Positions 1 through 8,400 of a DNA stretch of 64,000 bases are shown one piece after another (within the stretch, counting starts at the first letter, position 1; every line of letters starts with the position of its first letter). Location: assembly GCA_016124745.1 (NCBI GenBank), contig WGNC01000010.1, positions 1 through 64,000 of the forward strand, given 5' to 3'. Origin of the DNA: Thiobacillus sp. (lineage in GTDB: Bacteria; Pseudomonadota; Gammaproteobacteria; Burkholderiales; Thiobacillaceae). The notes beneath the pieces are model-generated. The model searched no databases. It worked only from the letters and a program-made list of their open reading frames with translations, and had not been told where the DNA came from. The position numbers and the translations under genes are program-made.

Positions 1-219
1 GAGGCGCTCCAGCTCTTCGGCGGCGTAATGACGATCATAGGCCAGCGCGAGCCGCTCATGGGTGGCGCTACCGGTCAGGTTGGCATACCAGTCCAGGGCG
101 GCGTTGATGTCGGATTCTTCAAACCCGGCGGCAAACAGGCGCTTTTCAAGCGCGTCGCGGTCGGGCGCGAGCTCCGCCATGCGAAAGCTTTCATACAGGT
201 AAACCAGGATGTCGAGCAT
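1..219 (-). CDS. smg: Smg family protein (DUF494), N-terminal part
   Basis: Reading the minus strand from an ATG at 219 gives a protein beginning MLDILVYLYESF and running open to the window edge, so only about 73 residues are seen. The start, the acidic helical composition and the FEESDINAALDWYANL segment match the Smg/DUF494 family, whose N-terminus in E. coli is MFDVLMYLFE. The biochemical role of the family is not established. It lies 4 bases after the dprA stop, so the two are very likely co-transcribed; dprA-smg is a conserved pair in beta- and gammaproteobacteria. Confidence 0.85.
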   Translation of the reverse strand, partial: MLDILVYLYESFRMAELAPDRDALEKRLFAAGFEESDINAALDWYANLTGSATHERLALAYDRHYAAEELERL

Positions 220-223
220 AGTG

Positions 224-1288
224 TCAGTGAATAATTTGGTAACGCCCGCCGGGCAAGGATGCGATCCGCCCATCCAGTTCAAGCGTCAACAGCTTCGCTG
301 AAAGCGCTTCCAGCGTCAACCCGGTCCTTTGTGCCAGGGTGTCGAGCGTAGCTGGCGACCCCTCCAGCGCAGCCAGCAAGGGGTCGGAAGGGCTTTCTGG
401 CAGCACGGGTGGCAACAGCCGTTGTTGCCAGGCCAATTCATCGAGTATGTCGGCGGCGGATTCGACCAGTTTGGCGCCCTGCTTGATCAGAGCATGACAG
501 CCGCGTGACAGCGGCGAGTGGATCGAGCCGGGGATGGCAAAGACCTCGCGCCCCTGTTCGGTTGCTACCCGGGCCGTGATGAGCGAGCCGCTGTCGGGGG
601 CGGCTTCCACCACCAGCACGCCAAGACTCAAGCCGCTGATGAGTCGGTTGCGGCGCGGAAAGTGGCCTGGCAACGGCGGAGTCCCGAGCGAAAGTTCCGA
701 CACGATGAGTCCGCTTTCGACCAATTGGTGCGCCAGCGTCTTGTTTCGCGCAGGGTAAATCCGGTCGAGTCCGGTGCCAATCACGGCGATGCTCGAGCCC
801 GCCCCGGCCAGCCCGCCGAGATGCGCCGCCGCGTCGATGCCGAGCGCCAGCCCGCTGACGATCGTAAGCCCGGCGTCGGACAGCGCATGGGCAAAGGCTT
901 CAGCGTCACGTAAACCTTGCGGGGTGGCATTGCGGCTGCCGACGATACCGAGTCCGGGCTGGTTCAGCAAGGCGCGCCGCCCCTTGCAGTACAGCACCGC
1001 GGGCGGGTCGCCGATTTCCAGCAGAGTGCTTGGGTAGTCCTCGTCCGCCAGCGTCATCAGGGAGTTGCCGGGCTGGCCAAGCCAGGCATGGACGGCGTCA
1101 AGCTGCGCCGGGTCGGGCGCGTCGAGCAGGGCGTCGCACTGGGCAGAAGAAACATGCACTGCCAGCGCACTGCGGCCAGATGCCAAAACGGCCTCCGGAG
1201 AACCGAAGGCCGTCAACAGGCGGATGAGGCTGGTATTGCCAACCCCCGGCGCGAGGGCGAGGCGTAACCAGGCGTCGAGCGAACTCAG
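224..1288 (-). CDS. dprA: DNA-processing protein DprA (Smf)
   Basis: A Rossmann-like DprA that binds single-stranded DNA and loads RecA during natural transformation. The core IVGSRNATPQG, SGLALGIDAAAHLGGL and PLPGHFPRRNRLISGLS motifs are present, followed by a small C-terminal winged-helix-like domain (about 65 residues). The first ATG/GTG/TTG-type start is TTG at 1216, but family-like sequence (SLDAWLRLALAPGVGNTSLIRLL) continues upstream to 1288. There a CTG overlaps the stop of the LysM gene as CTGA, with AGGA just before it. I take this CTG as the likely start; 1216 is the conservative alternative. LysM-dprA-smg form one transcription unit. Confidence 0.88.
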   Translation of the reverse strand: MSSLDAWLRLALAPGVGNTSLIRLLTAFGSPEAVLASGRSALAVHVSSAQCDALLDAPDPAQLDAVHAWLGQPGNSLMTLADEDYPSTLLEIGDPPAVLYCKGRRALLNQPGLGIVGSRNATPQGLRDAEAFAHALSDAGLTIVSGLALGIDAAAHLGGLAGAGSSIAVIGTGLDRIYPARNKTLAHQLVESGLIVSELSLGTPPLPGHFPRRNRLISGLSLGVLVVEAAPDSGSLITARVATEQGREVFAIPGSIHSPLSRGCHALIKQGAKLVESAADILDELAWQQRLLPPVLPESPSDPLLAALEGSPATLDTLAQRTGLTLEALSAKLLTLELDGRIASLPGGRYQIIH

Positions 1289-2478
1289 GGATTCCTCACC
1301 GTGTCGAGCAGGTACACGGGTCCATCGGATTGCATGATGAGCGCGTAGGACACGCTGTCATACACCCGGTAAACCATGACCAGTCCACTCTTGGCATCGG
1401 GCATCTTGACGGCGCGTTCGCTGTTGTCGCCAAGGCAGGTGCCACGGAAGTTGTCGCGCACATCGGCGGCCTGATCGTAGGTAACCTTGCTGTACTGGTT
1501 CAGACAGCGGACATCGCTATACAGCCACGCGCCTCCCTCTGGTATGCCTGCCGATTTCTCATTGACCCACTTCATCCGGTCGGCCTCATCCTTGGTCAGC
1601 GTGGCCGCCATGCCTTCGCGGTAAACCGCCAGCACATGGCCGGGCTCCAGGCCGTCACGGCTGCCGCGGTTGATCACAACGGTCTGGTACACGCCGCTGT
1701 CGGCCAAGCCGCCGTAAGCCGAAATAATCCGGCCGCTGATCTCTTTCTCGGGTGCATGCGGAATGTATTCGAACGTGGCGCTATCGTCGGCTGCCACCAG
1801 TTTATCGTGGGGAAGGATTTCCTCGACTGCGTTGGTGATGCGGATTTTCTGCGGAGCGCCCTCCGCCAGGGTGCGTGCGTCGCCCAGATAGATGACCTCG
1901 TAACCCAGCAGTTCGCCCGTTACCGGATCCGTCAAAGCGTGGCCAGGACGTAGAATGTTCCAGTGCGAGACACCGGGTTTGCCACCCGTGGCGATGGCAT
2001 CGTCGCCCGTTCCCAGCACATAGCGATCCGTGTTGCTGCCGAGAATGAAAGGCGCATCATCGAGCGCACCGTGGGGAACCACGCGGGGCTGCGACAGGAA
2101 AGGATGAATCACGCGGATCGGAATCGGCGGAATGCCCGTATCGCTGATCTCCGTCGAGCGCATCCCGGGGGACAGCTTCACGGTCGGCAGGCTGCCCTGG
2201 TCGCCTTTGACCAGCGATAGGCGGGGCTCCGCACCGCTGCGATCGAGCACGATCAGATCGCCAGGGTAGATCCAGTGTGGATTCTTGATTTCCTCGCGAT
2301 TCATGTTCCAGATCTGGGGCCAGCGCCACGGATCCTTGAGGAATCGTCCGGAAATGTCCCAAAGCGTGTCGCCCTTGACCACGACATACTTATCCGGTGC
2401 GTTGTCCTGCAGTTGAATGGAATCGGCCAGCGCAGGCATGGCCAGCAACAGGGCAAGAGAAAGAACGAGTTGACGCAC
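1285..2478 (-). CDS. Secreted LysM peptidoglycan-binding protein
   Basis: Starts VRQLVLSLALLLAMPALA, a typical Sec signal peptide, followed directly by one LysM domain (YVVVKGDTLWDISGRFLKDP to IYPGDLIVL, roughly residues 30-80). The other 300 residues form a conserved domain of unknown function. Proteins of this type next to dprA are common in betaproteobacteria and are thought to be cell-wall associated. The GTG at 2478 is preferred over the ATG at 2493 because GGAGGG (2486-2491) sits 7 bases upstream of it. A TTAGAC/GTCTAA inverted repeat lies just upstream. First gene of the LysM-dprA-smg unit. Confidence 0.85.
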   Translation of the reverse strand: MRQLVLSLALLLAMPALADSIQLQDNAPDKYVVVKGDTLWDISGRFLKDPWRWPQIWNMNREEIKNPHWIYPGDLIVLDRSGAEPRLSLVKGDQGSLPTVKLSPGMRSTEISDTGIPPIPIRVIHPFLSQPRVVPHGALDDAPFILGSNTDRYVLGTGDDAIATGGKPGVSHWNILRPGHALTDPVTGELLGYEVIYLGDARTLAEGAPQKIRITNAVEEILPHDKLVAADDSATFEYIPHAPEKEISGRIISAYGGLADSGVYQTVVINRGSRDGLEPGHVLAVYREGMAATLTKDEADRMKWVNEKSAGIPEGGAWLYSDVRCLNQYSKVTYDQAADVRDNFRGTCLGDNSERAVKMPDAKSGLVMVYRVYDSVSYALIMQSDGPVYLLDTVRNP

Positions 2479-2493
2479 GGGGGAACCCTCCAT

Positions 2494-2508
2494 TTAGACC
2501 TTGTCTAA
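2494..2508. promoter_or_regulatory. Inverted repeat upstream of the LysM gene
   Basis: Perfect 6-base arms TTAGAC and GTCTAA separated by CTT, immediately upstream of the LysM ribosome-binding site. Its position in the 5' leader fits an operator. No known regulator site is recognised. Confidence 0.35.
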
Positions 2509-2581
2509 TTTTGCGTTGAAAATATACTGTGCGCTTAGCTTACGGCTATATGCAGCCTTATATTTAGGGCGGCACGCATTA

Positions 2582-2602
2582 TTGATGCAGATTTTGCATC
2601 AA
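2582..2602. promoter_or_regulatory. Perfect 8-bp inverted repeat in the LysM/def divergent region
   Basis: Arms TTGATGCA and TGCATCAA are separated by GATTT in the 350-base divergent region between the LysM gene and def. This stretch is clearly more AT-rich than its flanks and must hold the promoters of both units. No protein-coding gene is visible from 2509 to 2831. The repeat may be an operator; no consensus -35/-10 pair could be assigned with confidence. Confidence 0.35.
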
Positions 2603-2831
2603 AGTGTGCGCCCAGCCCATTCATTCGTAAAGCTTTTATTGTTGGGGCCAGGTGATGTTGGAGGATTCCATCCTGAAGCACGAGGTGGTTTCCGCGTTTT
2701 GTTTGCCTTGGCCGCACCCATTCAGAAGCTGTTTAGTTTGCTATTGATCCAGAACACCATGCCGCAATTCTGCACCACGTGGACACCCCCCCTGCAAACC
2801 GCTTCTAACTTCACCGTGGCGAATCAATAAC

Positions 2832-3365
2832 ATGGCCAGACTCGACATTTTGCATTATCCCGATGTGCGCCTGCACACGGTTGCCAAGCCCGTGGCCCTG
2901 GTGGATGCGCGCATCCGCAAACTGATCGACGACATGGCGGAAACCATGTACGCCGCCCCGGGTATCGGGCTGGCCGCCACCCAGGTCAACGTCCACGAGC
3001 GCGTCATTGTCATCGACATTTCCGAATCCCACGACCAGTTGCGCGTGTTCATCAATCCCGAAATCATCGCTCAGTCCGGCCGCGAGGAAAGCGAGGAAGG
3101 CTGCCTGTCAGTGCCCGGTGTCTTCGACAAGGTCGAGCGCGCCGAGCAGGTTACGGTGCGTGCGCTGGATCGCGATGGCAAGCCGTTCGAACTCAAGGCC
3201 GACGGCCTGCTGGCAGTCTGTATCCAGCACGAAATGGATCATCTGATGGGCAAGGTCTTCGTCGATTATCTGTCCAATCTAAAGCGAAACCGCATCAAGG
3301 CCAAACTGGCGAAGCAGGCACGCGAACATCGTCCCGACGCCGCTCCCGTGCGCGCGTCGCTCTGA
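2832..3365 (+). CDS. def: Peptide deformylase
   Basis: Removes the formyl group from the N-terminal methionine of nascent proteins; a metal-dependent cytoplasmic enzyme. All three family motifs are intact: GIGLAATQ (residues 44-51), EGCLS (89-93, metal Cys) and QHEMDH (132-137, two metal His and the catalytic Glu). At 177 residues it has the normal length. First gene of the def-fmt-rsmB run, 9 bases before fmt. Confidence 0.97.
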   Translation: MARLDILHYPDVRLHTVAKPVALVDARIRKLIDDMAETMYAAPGIGLAATQVNVHERVIVIDISESHDQLRVFINPEIIAQSGREESEEGCLSVPGVFDKVERAEQVTVRALDRDGKPFELKADGLLAVCIQHEMDHLMGKVFVDYLSNLKRNRIKAKLAKQAREHRPDAAPVRASL

Positions 3366-3374
3366 GCCATCTCC

Positions 3375-4328
3375 GTGCGCATCGTCTTCGCCGGCACGCC
3401 GCCGTTTGCGGCTGCGGCCCTCAACGCCCTGGCGGACGCCGGCCATGAAATCGTCCTGGTGCTGACCCAACCCGACCGACCCGCCGGGCGCGGCATGAAA
3501 CTCACGCCGAGTGCGGTCAAGCAGGCGGCACTGGCGCGGGGCCTGCCGGTATTCCAGCCGGCCAGCCTGAAGACGCCCGAGGCCCAGGCCGCACTGCGCG
3601 CAGCGGATGCCGATGTCATGGTGGTTGCCGCCTATGGCCTGATCCTGCCACAAGCCGTGCTCGACCTGCCTCGCTTCGGCTGCCTCAACATCCATGCCTC
3701 ATTGCTGCCGCGCTGGCGCGGGGCGGCGCCGATCCAGCGCGCCATCCTGGCAGGAGACACGGAAACCGGTATCACCATCATGCAGATGGATGCCGGCCTC
3801 GACACCGGGGCCATGCTGGCAAAGACTGTTTTACCGATACGCGACAACGACACGGCGGGTAGCCTGCATGAGGTCCTGGCGGAGGCCGGCGCGCGCGCCA
3901 TCGTCGCCGCGCTGGCGAACTGCGCCGCGTGGGCTCCGCAGGCACAGGACAACGCCCTGGCCACCTATGCGGCCAAGCTCAGCAAGGAGGACGCCAAACT
4001 GGACTGGAGCCGGCCAGCTCTCGAACTCGAGCGCGCGGTGCGTGCTTTCAACCCGGTCCCGGGGGCATGGACGCTGCTGGATGGCGTACCGCTGAAGGTC
4101 TGGTCGGCGCAGGTTGTTGCCGACGCGGGCGCGCTAAGGCCTGCGGCGCATACCGGATCGTATGCGCCGGGTGAAGTCCTGCCTGCGGATGGGGAACGAT
4201 TGGTGATTGCCTGTGGGGACGGCGCGCTGAATATTCGGGAGTTGCAGCCTGCGGGCAGCAAGCGGATGCCGGCTGCCGCATTCCTTGCCGGGCGTGTGTT
4301 GACACCGGGAAGCCGGGTCGGCTGCTGA
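3375..4328 (+). CDS. fmt: Methionyl-tRNA formyltransferase
   Basis: Formylates initiator Met-tRNA using 10-formyltetrahydrofolate. The N-terminal formyltransferase domain carries the HASLLPRWRGAAPIQRAI signature near residue 108, with the catalytic Asn/His/Asp region intact; the C-terminal OB-like domain is present. At 317 residues it is full length. The start is GTG (MRIVFAGTPPFA). It is paired with def, so the genes that add and remove the formyl group are co-expressed. Confidence 0.97.
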   Translation: MRIVFAGTPPFAAAALNALADAGHEIVLVLTQPDRPAGRGMKLTPSAVKQAALARGLPVFQPASLKTPEAQAALRAADADVMVVAAYGLILPQAVLDLPRFGCLNIHASLLPRWRGAAPIQRAILAGDTETGITIMQMDAGLDTGAMLAKTVLPIRDNDTAGSLHEVLAEAGARAIVAALANCAAWAPQAQDNALATYAAKLSKEDAKLDWSRPALELERAVRAFNPVPGAWTLLDGVPLKVWSAQVVADAGALRPAAHTGSYAPGEVLPADGERLVIACGDGALNIRELQPAGSKRMPAAAFLAGRVLTPGSRVGC

Positions 4329-4407
4329 ATGCAGATCGATCAGCCCATGATTTTCGCGTTCGCCTCCACCTTGCTGCCCCACGGCCAAAGCCAGTGGATG
4401 AAAACGC

Positions 4408-5664
4408 ATGCGTAACCTGCAAAAGCTGGCCGCCGGTGCGCTGGAAGAGGTGCTCGCAGGGGCGGCGCTGCATCAGGTTTTGCCGCGGCGGCTGCAGCAA
4501 TTGAATACGCCGGGCGAACGCGGCGCGCTACAGGACATCGTGTATGGCAGCCTGCGTCAGCTCGGACGCCTGGACGCCTGGCTGGCCGCGCTGCTCGAAC
4601 GTCCGATGACCGACCCGCAGCTGGGCTGGCTGCTGCGCGTGGCCTTGTTCCAGTTGGCCTATACGCGTGCGCCGGCCCATGCCGTGGTGCATAACGCCGT
4701 CACGGCGGCAGGACAGGGCTGGCGGCGCGGTCTGGCCAATGCGGTGCTACGCAATTTCCAACGACGCCGCGCCGAGCTGGAAAAAATCGCGGACGAACAG
4801 CCGTCCGCACGCTGGTCGCATCCGGACTGGTGGATTGCCAAAGTTCAAACCGAGCATCCTGCGCACTGGCAGGACATTCTCGAGGCCAGCCTGCTGCATC
4901 CTCCATTCACCCTGCGCGTGAATGGCCGCCATGGCGACGTCGCAAGCTATCTGCGACGATTGAATGAAGCCGGATTGCCGGCGCGACAAACCGGCGAGGA
5001 CGCCGTCACGCTCGACAAGGCTGTGCCGGTGCACAACCTGCCTGGCTTCGAACAGGGCGACGTTTCGGTGCAGGACGCGGGCGCGCAGTGGGCGGCATGC
5101 CTGCTCGATGCCCAGCCCGGCGAGCGGGTGCTGGATGCCTGCGCGGCACCGGGGGGCAAGACCGGCCACATCCTCGAGCGCGCCGACGTCATGCTGACGG
5201 CGCTTGACGTGGATGCAGCGAGGTTGGCGCGGGTGCAGGAAAACCTTGACCGTCTGCGGTTGCAGGCAACGCTGGTCGAAGGGGATGCTGCCGAGCCCGA
5301 AGCCTGGTGGGACGGCAAACGGTTCGACCGCATTCTGGCTGACGTGCCTTGCAGTGCATCCGGCGTCGTGCGCCGCAACCCGGACATAAAATGGCTACGT
5401 CGCCCCGACGACATCGCTCAATTTGCAGCGCAGCAAGCCGTTATGCTAGAGAGACTCTGGCCGTTGCTGGCCGTGGGTGGTACATTGCTTTACGCGACCT
5501 GTTCGATCTTCAACCAAGAAAACGATGGACAGGTGAAGGCATTTCTGGCGCGTCATGGACAGGATGCCGAGCGCTGTCCGCTTCCTGAAACCCTGTCCGA
5601 CGGATCACTGTTGCCTGATGCCGAGCATGATGGTTTTTTTTACGCCCTGCTGCGCAAAACGTGA
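4408..5664 (+). CDS. rsmB: 16S rRNA m5C967 methyltransferase RsmB
   Basis: Methylates C967 of 16S rRNA using S-adenosylmethionine. The N-terminal NusB-like RNA-binding domain covers about residues 1-140. The Rossmann methyltransferase domain has DACAAPGGKTGH (SAM binding) and both catalytic cysteine motifs, VPCSASG and ATCSIF. At 418 residues it is the usual size. It follows fmt after 79 bases, which contain only a 28-codon open frame of doubtful value. Confidence 0.95.
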   Translation: MRNLQKLAAGALEEVLAGAALHQVLPRRLQQLNTPGERGALQDIVYGSLRQLGRLDAWLAALLERPMTDPQLGWLLRVALFQLAYTRAPAHAVVHNAVTAAGQGWRRGLANAVLRNFQRRRAELEKIADEQPSARWSHPDWWIAKVQTEHPAHWQDILEASLLHPPFTLRVNGRHGDVASYLRRLNEAGLPARQTGEDAVTLDKAVPVHNLPGFEQGDVSVQDAGAQWAACLLDAQPGERVLDACAAPGGKTGHILERADVMLTALDVDAARLARVQENLDRLRLQATLVEGDAAEPEAWWDGKRFDRILADVPCSASGVVRRNPDIKWLRRPDDIAQFAAQQAVMLERLWPLLAVGGTLLYATCSIFNQENDGQVKAFLARHGQDAERCPLPETLSDGSLLPDAEHDGFFYALLRKT

Positions 5665-6262
5665 TCCCGCTGTTCGCTGGCTCGTCGGGCTATTGTTCGG
5701 CTGTTGGCTGGCACTCGGGGGCAGCGCGCTGGCGGCGGACAAGAGCGTCGTCAGGCATGCCGCCATCCGCGCGGTCCCGCAAGGCTACGTGTTGGATGCG
5801 GATGCCGATATCTTCCTCAATCCCACCCTTGAAGACGCCCTGACCAAAGGCATCAACCTGTATTTTCTGCTGGAACTGGAAATCACCCGGCCGCGCAACT
5901 GGTGGCTGGACGAAGACATCGCCGAGCCGGTGCGCAAGATGCGGATTTATTACCATCTGTTGTTGCGACGCTATGTGGTGGAATCGGGTTACACCACCCG
6001 GACCGTCGCCACACTGGGCGAGGCACTGGCGATGCTCGGTCGGGTGGACGACTGGCAGGTGCTGGAGCGTGGTGCCCTCCGGACGGGGGAACACTACGAA
6101 GCGCGCCTGCGTTTACGCCTCGATACCTCGAAATTGCCCCGACCGCTATCCATCGGTGCGGTGACCGGTGACAAGTGGGAAATGGTCACGCCCTGGTATG
6201 GCTGGTCGTTTGATGCGCCTGCGGCCGCCCCCTCAGCCTCCTCCTCGCAGCCTTTGCCCTGA
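5630..6262 (+). CDS. DUF4390 exported protein
   Basis: A conserved betaproteobacterial protein found between rsmB and ntrY. After a hydrophobic signal-like segment (VRWLVGLLFGCWLALGGSALA) the mature part is a beta-rich domain of about 170 residues with the NLYFLLELEITRPRNWW segment typical of DUF4390. Function unknown. The start is uncertain: the frame is open far back into rsmB, but ATG codons at 5627/5630, just before the rsmB stop, give a sensible leader. The stop overlaps the ntrY start (TGATG), so it is translated together with the nitrogen sensor and may modulate it. Confidence 0.8.
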   Translation: MVFFTPCCAKRDPAVRWLVGLLFGCWLALGGSALAADKSVVRHAAIRAVPQGYVLDADADIFLNPTLEDALTKGINLYFLLELEITRPRNWWLDEDIAEPVRKMRIYYHLLLRRYVVESGYTTRTVATLGEALAMLGRVDDWQVLERGALRTGEHYEARLRLRLDTSKLPRPLSIGAVTGDKWEMVTPWYGWSFDAPAAAPSASSSQPLP

Positions 6263-8400
6263 TGCGCAGTCTGATCGCTGTCGCATTGATCATTGGCGTC
6301 GTGCTGCTCGCGCTGCTGTTTTATGCGAGCGGAAGCAGCAGTGCTTTTTCAGACACCTTGCCCACCCTGTTCATCGGCGGTGGGGTGCTGGGCATGGCGC
6401 TGCTGGCGCTGCTGGGCTGGCGCCTGTGGTGGCTGCAAAAGCGGATTCGTCGCGGCGTATTCGGCGCCAAGCTCACGCTCAAATTGCTGATGATGTTCGG
6501 TGTCGTCGCCATGCTTCCCGGCCTGGTGGTGTATGGCGCGTCGGTCTTCTTTCTCAACCGCTCGATCGAAACCTGGTTCGATGTCCGGGTCGACAATGCG
6601 CTGACCGCAGGCGTCAACCTGGGGCAAGCCGCACTCGACGACCTGCTGCGCGAACTGGACAAGAAGGCCGACCGCATGGCGCTGTCGCTGTCGGACGAGG
6701 GCATGGGATCCGTCATCACCAGCCTTTCGACCCTGCGCGAGCAGAGCGCAGTGCAGGAGCTGACCCTGTTCGACGACCGTGGTGGCGTGATTGCTCACGT
6801 CGGGAGCGAGCGTGGAACCTTGCTGCCGTTGCTGCCGGAACGCAATGCCCTGTGGCAGGTGCGACAGCAACAGCCTTACAGCCGCATTGAGGAGGTCGCT
6901 GAGCGCGGACTCATCATGCACGTCATGGTCCCGGTCTACACCAGTGCGCTGACAGGCGAAATACGCGTCCTGCAACTGGTGCAGCCGGTGCCGGCCAAGC
7001 TTGCTCGCGACGCACAGGCCGTGCAGTTGGCTTACCAGGAATACCAGCAGATCGCGGTGTCGAGACTGGGGCTCAAACGCATCTATGGCGTTGCCCTCAC
7101 CCTCACCCTGATGCTGGCATTGTTGATGACCTTTGTCATCGCCTACTTGTTGTCGGATCGTCTGGGTGCGCCGCTGCGCACGCTGGCACGAGGAACCCGG
7201 GCCGTGGCCAAGGGCGATTTTTCGCAGATGCCGTCCGTGTCCAGCCGCGACGAACTGGGCGTGCTGATCCAGTCATTCAACCGCATGACTCGCCAGTTGT
7301 CAGACGCGCGCGAGCAGGTTGCGCGGAACCATCAGGAGACCGAGCAGGCCAAGGCCTTTCTCGAGCGCGTGCTGGCCAACCTGTCGTCTGGCGTGGTGGT
7401 GCTGGATGATGCCCTGCGGGTTCGCACAATGAACAGCGCAGCAGCGCAAATTCTGGGGGTGGAAGTGTCGGTGCTGGATGCGCAGCCGCTCACCGGGCTG
7501 GGTCAGCCCGGGGATGCACTTTACACGTTCGGCGAGACCGTCGCGGCGCGCTTTGGCGCGCTGGAAGGCGAATGGCAGGAACAAATCGATTACACGGACC
7601 ATGGTAGCAGCAAGACGCTGTTGCTGCGCGGCACCCGCCTGCCGCCAGGAGTCGAGCGCGGTTATGTGCTGGTTTTCGATGACGTGACCAAGCTGATCAA
7701 TGCCGAGCGCAATGCCGCGTGGAGCGAAGTGGCGCGCAGGCTGGCCCACGAGATCAAGAATCCGCTCACGCCGATTCAGTTATCGGCCGAACGCATCGCC
7801 CGCAAGCTGGTTGATCGACTGCAACCGTCGGACGCCGAGTTTCTCGGGCGGGCAACACAGACCATCGTCAATCAGGTTGCCGCCATGAAAAGCATGGTGG
7901 ACGCATTTGCCGGCTATGCAAGGATGCCACGCGCCAAGCTCGAGGCGCTGGACCTCAATGGGCTGGTACATGAAGTGCTGGCGTTGTACGACACCAAAAC
8001 GCTGGGACTGCAGCTGCACCTCGGTGACGATCTGCCCCCAATCGCGGGTGACTCAACATTATTGCGTCAAGTGATACATAATCTCCTGCAAAATGCGCAG
8101 GACGCCCTGGTCGGCCATTCTTCACCCAGGGTCGAGATCCTCACGCGCCTACGAGAAAATGAAAATGCAGTGTGTTTATCCGTAACAGATAATGGAGCCG
8201 GGTTTCCGGAGCATCTGATGACGCGGCTGTTCGAGCCATACGCAACCACCAAGGCCAAGGGGACGGGACTGGGTCTCGCCATCGTGAAAAAGATCGTGGA
8301 AGAGCATCAGGGCAAAATCCGGATTGAAAATCTGAAATCGGGCGGCGCGACAATCCAGATTGCACTGCCTGTTTATATGGCAGCAGGGGAGAGCAAGTGA
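6262..8400 (+). CDS. ntrY: NtrY-type nitrogen/redox sensor histidine kinase
   Basis: 712-residue membrane sensor kinase. Three hydrophobic segments lie near residues 1-22, 30-50 and 75-100, then comes a periplasmic sensing part, another membrane segment (~275-297), a HAMP linker, a PAS domain (~370-480), the HisKA box LAHEIKNPLTP (His near 495) and a HATPase domain ending in GTGLGLAIVKKI. NtrY kinases act with NtrX in nitrogen, redox and envelope responses. The stop overlaps the GTG start of the response regulator (GTGA), so the two are coupled. Confidence 0.93.
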   Translation: MRSLIAVALIIGVVLLALLFYASGSSSAFSDTLPTLFIGGGVLGMALLALLGWRLWWLQKRIRRGVFGAKLTLKLLMMFGVVAMLPGLVVYGASVFFLNRSIETWFDVRVDNALTAGVNLGQAALDDLLRELDKKADRMALSLSDEGMGSVITSLSTLREQSAVQELTLFDDRGGVIAHVGSERGTLLPLLPERNALWQVRQQQPYSRIEEVAERGLIMHVMVPVYTSALTGEIRVLQLVQPVPAKLARDAQAVQLAYQEYQQIAVSRLGLKRIYGVALTLTLMLALLMTFVIAYLLSDRLGAPLRTLARGTRAVAKGDFSQMPSVSSRDELGVLIQSFNRMTRQLSDAREQVARNHQETEQAKAFLERVLANLSSGVVVLDDALRVRTMNSAAAQILGVEVSVLDAQPLTGLGQPGDALYTFGETVAARFGALEGEWQEQIDYTDHGSSKTLLLRGTRLPPGVERGYVLVFDDVTKLINAERNAAWSEVARRLAHEIKNPLTPIQLSAERIARKLVDRLQPSDAEFLGRATQTIVNQVAAMKSMVDAFAGYARMPRAKLEALDLNGLVHEVLALYDTKTLGLQLHLGDDLPPIAGDSTLLRQVIHNLLQNAQDALVGHSSPRVEILTRLRENENAVCLSVTDNGAGFPEHLMTRLFEPYATTKAKGTGLGLAIVKKIVEEHQGKIRIENLKSGGATIQIALPVYMAAGESK

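Noticed and set aside
4329-4415. 28-codon frame between fmt and rsmB
   Set aside because: Has an ATG and overlaps the rsmB start, but no recognisable sequence or ribosome site; cannot be told from chance.
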